DNA of 64,000 bases from Phenylobacterium sp. (GCF_004297125.1 NZ_SCVD01000026.1:1-64000); one strand, 5' to 3'; counted from the first letter of the stretch, positions 52,251-61,631 are shown. Notes: generated from the letters alone by a model not told the origin. A program made the numbers and translations.

Positions 52251-54361
52251 CGGGTGAAGGCCTGGGCGTTGCCGGCGTCGACGTTGAGGATGTTGCCGGT
52301 CGACTTGCCGGACGCGTCGGAGGCGAAGAAGCGCACGGCCTCGGCGATGTCCTCCGGCAGCACGCTCCGCTTCAGCATCGAGCGGTTGCGGTAGAATTCC
52401 TCAAGCTCGTCGCCGGCGTCGATGCCGTAGGCGCTGGCCCGCTCCTGGCGCCAGTCGCCGTCCCAGATGCGCGAGCCGCGGATCACAGCGTCGGGGTTCA
52501 CGACATTCACCCGGATGCCGTGCGCCGCACCCTCCAGGGCCAGGCAGCGGGCCAGGTGCAGGGACGCGGCCTTCGCCGAGGCGTAGGCCGAGGCGTTGGG
52601 CGTGGCGGCCAGGGCGTTCTTCGAGCCGATGAACACGATGGAGCCGCCGGCCTGGGCCTGCATCAGCGGGAATGCGGCGCGGCTGGCCAGGAAGTAGCCT
52701 TCCACCAAGACCCCGTAATTCTTGCGCCAGAGCTCCAGCGTCGTTTCCCCGATCGGCGCCGATGAGGCGAGCCCTGCGTTGGCGACCAGGATGTCCAGGC
52801 CTCCGAACTCGCGGGCCGTCGTGGCGAAGGCGCGGGCCACGGCCGCCTCGTCGGTGACGTCGCAGGTGTCGGCCCGCACCGCGTCGCGGCCGAACTTCTG
52901 GACCATCAGCTCGCGGATGGTCTCCAGGCCTGGCGCATTTATGTCGAGCAGCATGACGCAGGCGCCGTCCTCCAGCAGCCGCGCCGCCACCGCGCCGCCG
53001 ATGCCGCCCGCGGCGCCCGTCACCAGGGCGACCTTGCCGACCAGGGCCTTGGGCTTGGGCATCCGCTGCAGTTTCGCTTCCTCAAGCGCCCAGTATTCGA
53101 TGGCGAAGGCCTCGGCCTCAGGCAGGCCGACGTAGCCGCCGATGGCCTCGGCCCCGCGCATGACGTTGATGGCGTTGGCGTAGAACTCGCCGGCCAGCCG
53201 CGCCGTGGTCTTGTCGGCGGCGAAGGTGAAGCGGCCGACGCCGGGCAGCAGGACGACCACGGGATTGGCGTCACGCATCTTCGGGTCGCCCGCCTGGGCG
53301 TTGCGCTGGTAATAGGCGGCGTAGCCCTGCCGATAGGTCTCCAGGGCCGCCTCGAGGTAGCCGGCCTCGGCGACGCGCGCCGGATCCAGCGCCAGCGGCG
53401 CGATCTTGGTGCGCAGGAAGTGGTCGGGGCAGGAGGTGCCGATGGCGGCCAGCCGCTGGTAGTCCCGGCCGCCCACGAACTCCAGGGTCTCGGCGTCGTC
53501 GCTGAAATGGCCGACCTTGGAGTGGGCGCCGGTCATCAGGCCGCGCAAACGCGGCATCAACTCGGCGGCGATGGCGGCGCGCCGCTCGGGCGGCAGCGCC
53601 TCGACCAGGGCGCCGCCGAACGCCGGGGCCTTGGCCAGCCGCGCGTTCAGGTGCTGGGCGGCGCGGGCGATCAGGTCGATGGTGTTTTCGTAGCAGCCCT
53701 TGGCGTCATCGCCCCAGCAGATGATCCCGTGGCCGGCCAGCATGACGCCGCGCAGACCCGGGTTGGTCGTCACATAGTCGCGCAGGCGCAGGCCCAGGTC
53801 GAAGCCCGGACGCTTCCAGGGCAGCCAGCCCACCTCGCCGCCATAGATCTCCTGCGTCGCGGCCTCGCCGCCGGCCGAGGCGGCGAGCGCGATCACCGCG
53901 TCGGGGTGGACGTGGTCGATATGGGCGTAGGGCAGGTAGGCGTGCAGCGGCGTGTCGATCGAGGCGGCGCGCGGATTCAGGTTGAACGTGCAATGGGGGA
54001 GGTAGCCCACCATCTCGTCCTCGAAGGCGACCCCGCGATAGAGTGTCTCCAACCGCAGCAGTTTCGCCAGGTAGAGGGTCGAGAAGCCGTCCAGCTTCAT
54101 CGAGCCGATGTCGCCGCCCGAGCCCTTCACCCAGAGCACGGTGGCGGCCTCGCCGGTGAGGGGATCGGCTTCTTCCAGCTTGGCCGACGTGTTGCCGCCG
54201 CCGAAGTTGGTCACCGTCAGGTCGGAGCCCAGGAGGTTCGAGCGGTAGAGCAGCAGTTCCTCGGGCGAGAGGCTCGACGCCGCGTGTGCGGACCATCGCG
54301 ACGCCGGCACAAGAAATGGCAAGGCGGAGGCGGGCGCACGGGACGGCGTATGGACAGTCAT
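52247..54361 (-). CDS. rhaEW: Bifunctional rhamnulose-1-phosphate aldolase / lactaldehyde dehydrogenase
   Basis: A 704-residue fusion. Residues about 20-420 are a class-II aldolase/adducin domain (TVTNFGGGNTSAKL, WVKGSGGDIG, the His ligands in HIDHVHPDAVIALAAS, GHGIICWGDDAKGCYENTID). Residues about 440-700 are an SDR domain (TGAAGGIGGAVAARL, ANAGLASS, YASAKAASLHLARCLA). The aldolase splits rhamnulose-1-phosphate into dihydroxyacetone phosphate and L-lactaldehyde, which the SDR half oxidises. This fusion is established as RhaEW in several phyla. It is the first gene of the minus-strand rha operon and divergent from rhaK. Confidence 0.94.
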   Translation of the reverse strand: MTVHTPSRAPASALPFLVPASRWSAHAASSLSPEELLLYRSNLLGSDLTVTNFGGGNTSAKLEEADPLTGEAATVLWVKGSGGDIGSMKLDGFSTLYLAKLLRLETLYRGVAFEDEMVGYLPHCTFNLNPRAASIDTPLHAYLPYAHIDHVHPDAVIALAASAGGEAATQEIYGGEVGWLPWKRPGFDLGLRLRDYVTTNPGLRGVMLAGHGIICWGDDAKGCYENTIDLIARAAQHLNARLAKAPAFGGALVEALPPERRAAIAAELMPRLRGLMTGAHSKVGHFSDDAETLEFVGGRDYQRLAAIGTSCPDHFLRTKIAPLALDPARVAEAGYLEAALETYRQGYAAYYQRNAQAGDPKMRDANPVVVLLPGVGRFTFAADKTTARLAGEFYANAINVMRGAEAIGGYVGLPEAEAFAIEYWALEEAKLQRMPKPKALVGKVALVTGAAGGIGGAVAARLLEDGACVMLLDINAPGLETIRELMVQKFGRDAVRADTCDVTDEAAVARAFATTAREFGGLDILVANAGLASSAPIGETTLELWRKNYGVLVEGYFLASRAAFPLMQAQAGGSIVFIGSKNALAATPNASAYASAKAASLHLARCLALEGAAHGIRVNVVNPDAVIRGSRIWDGDWRQERASAYGIDAGDELEEFYRNRSMLKRSVLPEDIAEAVRFFASDASGKSTGNILNVDAGNAQAFTR

Positions 54362-54416
54362 GTGGAAAGACTAATCCTGGCCCTGGCCCTCTTCAATCAG
54401 TTTCGATAAAAAGCCG

Positions 54417-54429
54417 TCAAAATAGATCG
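54417..54429 (+). promoter_or_regulatory. Candidate RhaR site between rhaEW and rhaK
   Basis: TCAAAATAGATCG lies 11 bp before the rhaK start and 56 bp before rhaEW, in a 78-bp divergent gap. It matches TCAAAACAGATCG at 55887 in 12 of 13 bases. TTTCGATAAAAAG just upstream may be the partner half-site. Confidence 0.55.
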
Positions 54430-54439
54430 GGGGGAAATT

Positions 54440-55855
54440 GTGGCGAACCACGGCGTGATCGTCCTTGATATCGGCAAGACGAACGCGAAGCTGTCGCTGT
54501 GGGGCGCCGACGGCCAGGCGCTGGCGCGCCGCTCGCGCCGCAACGCGGTGGTCGAAGCCCGGCGCTACCGCGCGCTGGACGTGGACGGCATCGAGGCGTG
54601 GCTGCGCGCGACGCTGCGCGAGTTCGCCGGGTTGGCCGAGGTCTGCGCCATCATCCCGGTTGGCCACGGGGCCGCGGCGGCCCTGGTGTCGGGCGGGGCG
54701 CCGTTCACACCGCCGATGGACTACGAAGACGAGGGTCCGGAGGCGGAGCGCGCCGCCTACGCCGGTCTGCGTGACGACTTCCGGGCGACGGGCTCGCCGG
54801 CGCTGCCGCAGGGCCTAAACCTCGGCCTTCAGCTCCACCGCCTCGAAGCGATGACCGGACCCTGGCCGGACGACCTGACCATCCTGCCTTGGCCACAGTA
54901 TTGGGCGTGGCGCCTGAGCGGGGTCGCCGCCAGCGAAGTCACCAGCCTCGGCTGCCACAGCGACCTCTGGCGGCCCTTCGACAATCGGCCAAGCCAACTG
55001 GCCATCGACCGGGGGTGGGCCGATCGGCTGGGTCCGGTGCGCCACGCCGGCGAGGCGCTGGGCCCGCTCACAGCCGAGTGGGTCGCCCTCACCGGACTGC
55101 CCGCCGGCTGCCAGATCCATTGCGGCCTGCACGACAGCAACGCGGCGCTGCTGGCGGCGCGCGGGCACTCGGAGATCGGGCGCCACGACGCCACGGTCCT
55201 CTCGACCGGCACCTGGTTCGTCGCCATGCGCTCGCCGTCGCTCGACGATCCGGCGGGCGGCCTGCCGGTCCTGGACGAGGCCCGCGACTGCCTGGTGAAT
55301 GTCGATGTCGCCGGACAGCCGATCCCCTCGGCGCGGTTCATGGGCGGGCGCGAGGCCGAACTGATCGCGGGTCTCGACACCTGGCATCTGACCGACGACT
55401 ACGATCCGGAGGCCCTGATCGAACGCCTCCCGGCGCTGATCGCCGGCGGAGCCTGCGTGTTCCCGTCTTTCGCGCCAGGCGTCGGCCCCTTCCCCGGTCA
55501 CACCGGGCGCTGGCGCCACGAACCGGAGGACCGGTCAGACAAGCGCGCCGTGCTGGGCCTCTACCTGGCCCTGATGTCCGACGCCGCCCTCGACCTGATC
55601 GGCTCACGCGAGCGCCTGCTGGTGGAGGGACGCTTCGCCGAGGCCCAGGTCTTCGTGCGCGCCTTGGCGACCCTGCGGCCGGACCAAGCGGTCCACGTCT
55701 CCAACGCCCACGACGACGTGCCCTACGGGGCGCTGCGCCTGATCGACCCCACGCTGCCGCCGAAGTCCCCACTGCAGCGTGTCGCGCCCCTGCCCTTTTC
55801 GCTCGACGCCTATCGCCAGGCCTGGCGCGAGCAGATCGCCCATGGCGGGGCCTGA
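54440..55855 (+). CDS. rhaK: L-rhamnulokinase (FGGY family)
   Basis: A 471-residue sugar kinase of the FGGY/ASKHA fold: IVLDIGKTNAKLSLW is the phosphate-1 loop, GLHDSNAAL carries the catalytic base D232, LSTGTWFVAMRSPS the phosphate-2 region, and LLVEGRFAEAQVFVRALATL the adenosine motif. It phosphorylates L-rhamnulose for RhaEW. It belongs to the RhaK-type group of alphaproteobacteria and is unlike E. coli RhaB. The start is GTG 54440 with GGGGGGAAATT before it. It is divergent from rhaEW and followed by the permease gene. Confidence 0.9.
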   Translation: MANHGVIVLDIGKTNAKLSLWGADGQALARRSRRNAVVEARRYRALDVDGIEAWLRATLREFAGLAEVCAIIPVGHGAAAALVSGGAPFTPPMDYEDEGPEAERAAYAGLRDDFRATGSPALPQGLNLGLQLHRLEAMTGPWPDDLTILPWPQYWAWRLSGVAASEVTSLGCHSDLWRPFDNRPSQLAIDRGWADRLGPVRHAGEALGPLTAEWVALTGLPAGCQIHCGLHDSNAALLAARGHSEIGRHDATVLSTGTWFVAMRSPSLDDPAGGLPVLDEARDCLVNVDVAGQPIPSARFMGGREAELIAGLDTWHLTDDYDPEALIERLPALIAGGACVFPSFAPGVGPFPGHTGRWRHEPEDRSDKRAVLGLYLALMSDAALDLIGSRERLLVEGRFAEAQVFVRALATLRPDQAVHVSNAHDDVPYGALRLIDPTLPPKSPLQRVAPLPFSLDAYRQAWREQIAHGGA

Positions 55856-55886
55856 TCTGCAATCGATCAAAACTAACCATTTGCCT

Positions 55887-55899
55887 TCAAAACAGATCG
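55887..55899 (+). promoter_or_regulatory. Candidate RhaR site before the permease gene
   Basis: TCAAAACAGATCG, 54 bp before the permease ATG, preceded by ATCGATCAAAACTAACC at 55862-55878. Together with the site at 54417 it suggests the DeoR-type regulator controls rhaEW-I-R, rhaK and the permease separately. Confidence 0.5.
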
Positions 55900-55952
55900 C
55901 AGGCACCGTGACGGCAAGGCGTGCGTCAAGCGCCATGCAAGGGGAGACGACC

Positions 55953-57197
55953 ATGGTCATCGAGACCGACGCCGCGCCGCCGGGGCTGGCGCGCCCGGCC
56001 GGATCCCTGCGCGGGCCGCTGTCGATCGCCATCGCTTGTTTCGTGGTCTGGGGCTTGGCCTATGGACTGCTGGACGTCCTCAACAAGCACTTCCAGGAGA
56101 CACTCCACGTCGGCAAGGCGCAGTCGACGTGGCTGCAGATGGCCTACTTCGGCGCCTACCTGACCATGAGCGTGCCGGCCGGCCTGCTGCTGCAGGCCCG
56201 CGGCTACAAGTTCGGCATCGTCTCCGGCCTGGTGGTCACCGCCGGCGGCGCGCTGCTGTTCATCCCCTCGGCGGAGGCGGCGAGCTTCCCGTTATTCGTC
56301 GGCTCGATGTTCGTGCTCGCCGCCGGTCTATGCGTGCTGGAGACCTCCGCCGACACCTACGTCAACGTGCTGGGCCCACCCGAAAAGGCGACCCAGCGGC
56401 TGAACCTGGCGCAGTCGTTCAATGCCCTGGGCGTGTTCTTCGGCCCGCTGATCGGCGGCGCGCTGTTCTTCGCCGAGGAACCCGGCGCGACCTCCGCGGG
56501 CGGTGGCCAGGGGGCGGTCCAACTGACCTATTTCGTGATCGCCATCGCGGTGATCGCCTTCGCCGCCTTCGTGTCGTTCTCCCGCCTGCCGGAAGTCCGC
56601 GAGGCCAGCCATGAGGCGGCCGACGGCTCGGCGGTGGGCCGGTCCGCGCTTTGGTCCCGCAGTCACTTCCGGCTCGGCGTGCTGACCCAGGCGCTCTACA
56701 TCGGCGCCCAGGTCGGCATCGGCGCCTTCTTCATCAACCTGGTCACCGAGACCTGGCCGGGCCTCACCTCGCGGGGCGGCGCCTATCTGCTGTCCATCGC
56801 CACCGCCGGCTATCTGATCGGCCGGTTCGTGGCGACCGGCCTGCTGCTACGCTTCGCGCCGCGGGTGATCCTGACGCTCTATGGGGTGATCAACGTCGCC
56901 CTGTGCCTGGTGGTCGCCGCCGGTGTCGACCAGGTCTCGGCCATCGCCCTGATCGGCGTGTTCTTCTTCATGTCGACCATGTTCGCCACGATCTTCACCC
57001 TGGGCATCGCCGACCTCGGTCCCGACACCAAGCGGGGCGCCTCGATGATGGTCATGGCCATCGGCGGCGGGGTGCTGCTGCCCTATCCCATGGGCCGGAT
57101 CGCCGAGCTCTACGGCACGCCCTCGGCCTTCCTGCTGCCGGCCGCCTGTTTCGCCCTTGTAGCCTTCTACGGCTGGCGCGGCGCCAGGCCGGCCTGA
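55953..57197 (+). CDS. FucP-type MFS permease, likely L-rhamnose transporter
   Basis: A 414-residue inner-membrane protein with about 12 hydrophobic helices. It resembles the L-fucose:H+ symporter family: D41 in WGLAYGLLDVLNK and E130 in GLCVLETSADTYVNVLG match the acidic residues of E. coli FucP (D46, E135), and LNLAQSFNALGVFFGPLIGG is also conserved in the family. GGGGAGACG precedes ATG 55953. Its place after rhaK and the lack of a RhaT homolog make L-rhamnose the likely substrate (inference; RhaY-type permeases of this family are known). Confidence 0.85.
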   Translation: MVIETDAAPPGLARPAGSLRGPLSIAIACFVVWGLAYGLLDVLNKHFQETLHVGKAQSTWLQMAYFGAYLTMSVPAGLLLQARGYKFGIVSGLVVTAGGALLFIPSAEAASFPLFVGSMFVLAAGLCVLETSADTYVNVLGPPEKATQRLNLAQSFNALGVFFGPLIGGALFFAEEPGATSAGGGQGAVQLTYFVIAIAVIAFAAFVSFSRLPEVREASHEAADGSAVGRSALWSRSHFRLGVLTQALYIGAQVGIGAFFINLVTETWPGLTSRGGAYLLSIATAGYLIGRFVATGLLLRFAPRVILTLYGVINVALCLVVAAGVDQVSAIALIGVFFFMSTMFATIFTLGIADLGPDTKRGASMMVMAIGGGVLLPYPMGRIAELYGTPSAFLLPAACFALVAFYGWRGARPA

Positions 57198-57216
57198 TGT
57201 TCCCCGTTCTCGATTG

Positions 57217-58491
57217 ATGAGCAGTTCCATGATCTCCCGCCGACTCGCGCTGGCCGCCATGACCGCCGCGGCGCTCTGCGCCTCCCCCGCCGTGGCCGAG
57301 CCACGCCTGCCGGCGGTTGACGCCGTGCTCCAGCCCCTCGTCGATCAGGGCCTTTGGAGCGGCTCGGTGATCCTGGTGCTCAAGGACGGCAAGGTGGTCC
57401 ACAGCTCGGCCGCCGGAAAGCGCGACCAAGCCACCGGCGATCCGATGCGGCCGGACACCATCTTCCGCGCCTTCTCGATGTCCAAGCCGATCACGGCGGT
57501 CGCGATGATGATCCTCTACGACCAGGGCAAGTGGCGGCCCGAGGATCCCATCACCAGATTCCTGCCGGAACTGGCGGGGGTGAAGGTGTTCAAGGGCATG
57601 GGCCCGGACGGCAAGCCGATCCTGGAAGCGCCGGCCCGCATGCCCACCATGCGCGAGCTGATGACCCACACCGCCGGCTTCAGCTATGGCATGGGCCGCG
57701 GCTACGTCGATGACCAGTACAAGGCCCTGAAGGTCATGGACGCTCCGGACGGCGAGACCTTCATCGCCCGGCTGGCCCAGGTTCCGCTCGCCTACGAGCC
57801 GGGCACACAGTGGATGTACAGCGCCTCGGTCGATGTCCAGGGGGCCATCCTCCAACGCATCACCGGCCAGCGCCTGGACGACTTCATGCAGGCGAAGATC
57901 CTCGGCCCCCTGAAGATGAGGGACACCGGCTTCGTCGTCCCACCGGAGAAGCGGTCGCGGTTCGCCAACCTCTACCTGCTGAGCGGCGGCAAGCTGGGCC
58001 CGATGCCGCCTGGGTCGGGCCTGTTCTACAACACCTATGAACAGCGGCCGGGCTTTCCGTCCGGCGGCGGCGGAATGGTGACGACGGCCGGGGACTATGC
58101 GCGGTTCGGCCAGATGCTGCTGAATGGCGGGACACTGGGCCGCGCCCGGATCATCAGTCCGGCGGCGGCGAAACTCATGACGAGCAACCAGCTTCCGGCC
58201 GCCGTCGTCGACAAGGACTTCACCAACGGCTGGCAGCGCCTGCGCGCCGGCTACCAGCACGGCTACGATGGCGTGGTCGTGACCGATCCGGTGAAGGGCG
58301 CCACCGCGATGGGCAAGGACAGCTACATGTGGGACGGGGCCGCCGGGACCTGGTTCTGGGTCGATCCCGAGCGCAAGGTCGTCTTCGTGGGCATGATCAA
58401 TCAGTTCAACTTGCAGAAGCTGCCCAACCACGAGGAACTCAGCCAGCAGGCCATCGCCAAGGTCTGGCCTTCGAGCCAGGCCCGGCAGTGA
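57217..58491 (+). CDS. Secreted class-C beta-lactamase-like serine hydrolase
   Basis: A 424-residue exported protein; signal peptide with RRLALAAMTAAALCASPAVA. It has the serine-hydrolase fold of class C beta-lactamases, DD-peptidases and type VIII esterases: nucleophile S87 and K90 in SMSK, Tyr in MYSAS (second motif), and the HTAGFSYG block before it. It could start at ATG 57217 or 57229. Only 16-20 bp separate it from the permease gene, so it is probably co-transcribed with rhaK. An esterase acting on decorated rhamnosides is more plausible than antibiotic resistance; this is inference from position. Confidence 0.85.
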   Translation: MSSSMISRRLALAAMTAAALCASPAVAEPRLPAVDAVLQPLVDQGLWSGSVILVLKDGKVVHSSAAGKRDQATGDPMRPDTIFRAFSMSKPITAVAMMILYDQGKWRPEDPITRFLPELAGVKVFKGMGPDGKPILEAPARMPTMRELMTHTAGFSYGMGRGYVDDQYKALKVMDAPDGETFIARLAQVPLAYEPGTQWMYSASVDVQGAILQRITGQRLDDFMQAKILGPLKMRDTGFVVPPEKRSRFANLYLLSGGKLGPMPPGSGLFYNTYEQRPGFPSGGGGMVTTAGDYARFGQMLLNGGTLGRARIISPAAAKLMTSNQLPAAVVDKDFTNGWQRLRAGYQHGYDGVVVTDPVKGATAMGKDSYMWDGAAGTWFWVDPERKVVFVGMINQFNLQKLPNHEELSQQAIAKVWPSSQARQ

Positions 58492-58627
58492 GCCCAAGAG
58501 CTCACGCTCCGAACATCCATCAAGGCTCCAGACCACGCTCCGGGATCATCGGAACGCCCGCACTCCGCCTCAACCGACAGCCTACTCGCCGGGGGAGGAA
58601 GTTGGCTTCGGGGCCTGGAGCGCGCAG

Positions 58628-60166
58628 TTAGAATTCGCGGCTGGGAGGCCGTGTCGCGTCACGAACAAGCAAGTCGAGCGCCGCAGCGCGTCCGACCCTG
58701 CGCGCGCCGCTCTGAGCCGAGAACTCCATCTGTATGTCGTCTGCGGGATCGTAGGCCGGCCACGGAGAAGCAGGACCGCAATCCGGTTGACCGGCCTTTG
58801 CGAATGACACCCAGCAGGCGGATATCATCTCGGACACAGCCTTGTCCTCGGGAGTCATCAGTCGCGAAAGCACGGGCGTGGCTTCCCACGACTTGAAAAC
58901 GTAGGGGATTTCCGAGCCGTGGTTCGCGCCCGGAACCGCTGCCCGCCGGGCCGCCGCGACATACGAGAAATAGTAGAGATAGCTGGGCTGCCCCTTCGCC
59001 GTGGCCGACGCGATCCACCGCGACGGCGCGACGAACACCGCATCTCCCAGCGCCTGGCGGGTGAATTCCGCGTCGGACGTCTCTGCGCCGTAGAGCGGGC
59101 GCAAGGCGCTCATTCGGTCCCCGACCGCGGCCGCAAACGCGCCGGCCGGCACGCCAAGGGTCGACAGCACGCTGGCCTCGTTGGAGTTGGCGCCGACGAT
59201 CAGCGGCACGTCCAGGGCGCGCCCGGCGCTAAACGCCCGCCACGGCGCCTCTGTGACCAGCCGGCCGTCAATGAACGGGCCGAAGCCCAGCCCCCCTTGC
59301 AAGCCGCCTTGCGCGGTGACCCAGTCCTGCGCCGGCCGGGCGCGCAAGTCGTCGATCGAGGCGTCCGCCGGGAGCCCGAGCCTTGTCCCCGCCGCCTCGC
59401 CGCGTCGGGAGATCTCCGCCAGGCTGGCCGGCTTTTGCAGGCCGCCGCCGGATTCGACGATCGCCCGGGTGAACAGGCCCTTCGCGGCGGGGTTGGCCAG
59501 GAGGTAGATGAGGCTGGAGCCGCCTGCGCTTTCGCCGAAAGCCGTGACATTGCGCGGATCGCCGCCAAACGCGGCGATGTTCGCCTTCACCCAGCGCAGG
59601 GCCGCGAGCTGGTCCATCAGGCCGTAGTTTCCCAGCGGCTCACCGGGCGGCGCAGTAGCGGTGAGCGACGGGTGGGCGAAGAAGCCGAGGAGGCCCAGCC
59701 GATAGTTGATGGTGACAAGCACCACGCCCTGCCGGGCCAGCGCCGCGCCGTCGTAGACAGGCGCCGCGCCATAGCCCAGGCGGAACGCTCCGCCATGGAT
59801 CCAGACCATCACCGGCAGATTCCGCGCGCCCTTCGGCGCGTAGATGTTCAACGTCAGGCAATCCTCACTTTGTGCGGGCGGCGCGCCGGCTCCGCCATCG
59901 CCACGTTCGGGCTGCGGGCACGCAGGGCCCGCGCGGTCGGCGGGCCGGACGCCAGGCCACGGCGCTGCAGGTTGCGGCGGGCGCCAGCGCAGGGGGCCGA
60001 TGGGCGGCGCTGCAAACGGGACGCCCTTCCAGGCCGAGACGCCGTCCGCCGTGACGCCTGCCACGGCGCCGGCCGCCGTGTGGACCGTCTGCGCGACAGC
60101 CTGGCTGGCGGCCAAAGCCATGAGAGCTGCCGCGCAGGCGGCCAGGCCAAGTCGGTTCATCGTCAT
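58628..60166 (-). CDS. Secreted type-B carboxylesterase
   Basis: A 512-residue alpha/beta-hydrolase. Signal peptide residues 1-24 (LAACAAALMALAASQAVA). Family blocks: AWKGVPFAAPPIGPLRW, EDCLTLNIYAPKG, MVWIHGGAF (oxyanion hole), and NVTAFGESAGGSS with nucleophile S213. E330 (GANSNEAS) and H416 (GANHGSEIPY) complete the triad. The start is ATG 60166, with GAGGAACG before it; longer frames add an Arg/Cys-rich stretch without homology. It converges with the serine hydrolase gene (136-bp gap) and lies 52 bp downstream of the DUF1254 gene. Confidence 0.9.
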   Translation of the reverse strand: MTMNRLGLAACAAALMALAASQAVAQTVHTAAGAVAGVTADGVSAWKGVPFAAPPIGPLRWRPPQPAAPWPGVRPADRAGPACPQPERGDGGAGAPPAQSEDCLTLNIYAPKGARNLPVMVWIHGGAFRLGYGAAPVYDGAALARQGVVLVTINYRLGLLGFFAHPSLTATAPPGEPLGNYGLMDQLAALRWVKANIAAFGGDPRNVTAFGESAGGSSLIYLLANPAAKGLFTRAIVESGGGLQKPASLAEISRRGEAAGTRLGLPADASIDDLRARPAQDWVTAQGGLQGGLGFGPFIDGRLVTEAPWRAFSAGRALDVPLIVGANSNEASVLSTLGVPAGAFAAAVGDRMSALRPLYGAETSDAEFTRQALGDAVFVAPSRWIASATAKGQPSYLYYFSYVAAARRAAVPGANHGSEIPYVFKSWEATPVLSRLMTPEDKAVSEMISACWVSFAKAGQPDCGPASPWPAYDPADDIQMEFSAQSGARRVGRAAALDLLVRDATRPPSREF

Positions 60167-60218
60167 CGTTCCTCGCGGGTTCGGCGTCGCACCTTCGATG
60201 CGCATGCGTGGGGCGTCG

Positions 60219-61565
60219 TCATGCCACCGCCTGCAAAGGCGGCAGACGCCACCGCCGGCGCCGCAGCTCGGGTCGTGGCATGTAGGCGCGAAGCGCCAGG
60301 CGCATCGGGCCGGCCGGCGCAGGCAACCAGTTCGCGGCGAGAACGCCATCCGGCGGTTCGTGCTGGATCAGGATATCCAGGCTGCCGTCCGCGGCGACCA
60401 CCAGACCGGGCGTGCGATCCCCGATGGCGTAACGATGAATCGGATTGTCCGCGAAGAAGAACCGCCCGTCCGGTTCGGCGGCGTACATGGAGAGCGACCA
60501 GAAGGCGTCCGCCGGCACGCCCCCGGCCGGGACGCGCCAGCGGTGGGCCCGGCGCCCGTCGAGAAGGGTCCCGTCGGCGGCGCGCGTCGCGTGGAAGTAC
60601 ATCGCCTCGGCCTCACCCAAGGCCGCGATGCCGCCGAGCGCGACGGCGGCGCGTAGCCGATCCTTGGTCCCGAATTCACCCACGCCGGGTTCCTGGTAGC
60701 TCCAGCCGTCGACAACCAAGTCCCGGTACTGGAACGCCTCCTGCAGTTCGGCGAGCCCGGCGGGGATCCAGGCGTTCCATGCGGCCAGCAGGTCCGCATC
60801 CGGTGCGCGGGATGTTCCGACCCCGACGGAGGAAAAGCGGGTCGCGCGCGCAAGCTGGCTCCCGCCGCCGGCGGAACGGGCCAAAACCTCGTTCACGACC
60901 GCCAGGAAGTTCGCGCCGTCGGCGGCATGAGTGGCTCGATTGGACCAGGGGCCCGGCGGCGGGCGGCCCGCCGGCGCAACCAGGGCAATCTGGCGCTGCA
61001 GCGCCTGCGCCGCAGGCAGGTCTCCAGGTCCGTCGACGAGAATGCGGGCCAGCATCCAGACATCGTTGGTGGGCGCGCGGATCACCTGCGCGCCGCGCGG
61101 GGGCGCTCCGCGCCAATGGGGACCGACGACCCAGAACCGACCGCCGCGCCCATGCGTGGCGCGGGCGCCGACATAGGCGAAATTGTCGGTGAAGGCGTCC
61201 ATGAACGCGACGCAGAAATATCGATCGCGCTCGGTTGGGATGATCAGGTCCAACGGGCCCCCCGCGAGGTCCAGGAACGCCGACGAATATATGGTGTCGT
61301 TGTTGGGACCACTCACCTGGCGCGCGCGGTGGTCCAACAGCTGCGCGCGGTGCGTGATCGTGTTGAGGCCGCCGGTCCCGCCCGCCGCAGCCGTGCGCTC
61401 CTGAGCGATCCGGGCCATTTCATAGAGCGGGAAGGCATAGAAGAACGCCGGCCTGAGGCCGTCCGCCGTCACAGGCGCCCTGGCCGCCGCTGCGCCGCGA
61501 ACGGCGGCGAACGCCGCGGCGCCTCCGCCCAGCATCACGCCCCGCCGATCCACCTGGCCCATCAT
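60219..61565 (-). CDS. Tat-exported DUF1254/DUF1214 protein
   Basis: A 448-residue protein. A twin-arginine signal (VDRRGVMLGGGAAAFAAV) lies in residues 5-30. The N-terminal DUF1254 part contains FPLYEMARIAQ, QVSGPNNDTIYSSAFLDL and PTERDRYFCVAFMDAFTDNF; the C-terminal DUF1214 part contains FWSLSMYAAEPDGRFF, then NPIHRYAIGDRT and IQHEPPDG. The biochemical role of this pair of domains is not established. It is upstream of the carboxylesterase gene in the same direction and divergent from a TonB receptor gene, so all three may serve uptake and processing of one ester compound. Confidence 0.85.
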   Translation of the reverse strand: MMGQVDRRGVMLGGGAAAFAAVRGAAAARAPVTADGLRPAFFYAFPLYEMARIAQERTAAAGGTGGLNTITHRAQLLDHRARQVSGPNNDTIYSSAFLDLAGGPLDLIIPTERDRYFCVAFMDAFTDNFAYVGARATHGRGGRFWVVGPHWRGAPPRGAQVIRAPTNDVWMLARILVDGPGDLPAAQALQRQIALVAPAGRPPPGPWSNRATHAADGANFLAVVNEVLARSAGGGSQLARATRFSSVGVGTSRAPDADLLAAWNAWIPAGLAELQEAFQYRDLVVDGWSYQEPGVGEFGTKDRLRAAVALGGIAALGEAEAMYFHATRAADGTLLDGRRAHRWRVPAGGVPADAFWSLSMYAAEPDGRFFFADNPIHRYAIGDRTPGLVVAADGSLDILIQHEPPDGVLAANWLPAPAGPMRLALRAYMPRPELRRRRWRLPPLQAVA

Positions 61566-61591
61566 TCGATCGCGCCTCGCACCCTCACATT

Positions 61592-61631
61592 ATTGTCCGA
61601 ACAATCCCTTTCTATTGTTTCCTCAATATTG
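61592..61631. promoter_or_regulatory. ATTGT/ACAAT repeats in the divergent gap 61566-61685
   Basis: ATTGTCCGAACAAT (61592-61605; 5-bp arms) is followed by ATTGT at 61614-61618 and the palindrome CAATATTG at 61624-61631, then GCTATAGGG. The 120-bp gap is AT-rich here and serves both the DUF1254 gene and the TonB receptor gene. The spacing of about 22 bp between ATTGT units suggests a dimeric repressor site. Confidence 0.45.

Noticed and set aside
57217..58491. Antibiotic-resistance beta-lactamase
   Set aside because: The SxxK fold is shared by esterases and DD-peptidases. The third-motif KTG is not evident, and the gene sits in the rhamnose locus, so resistance is not supported.
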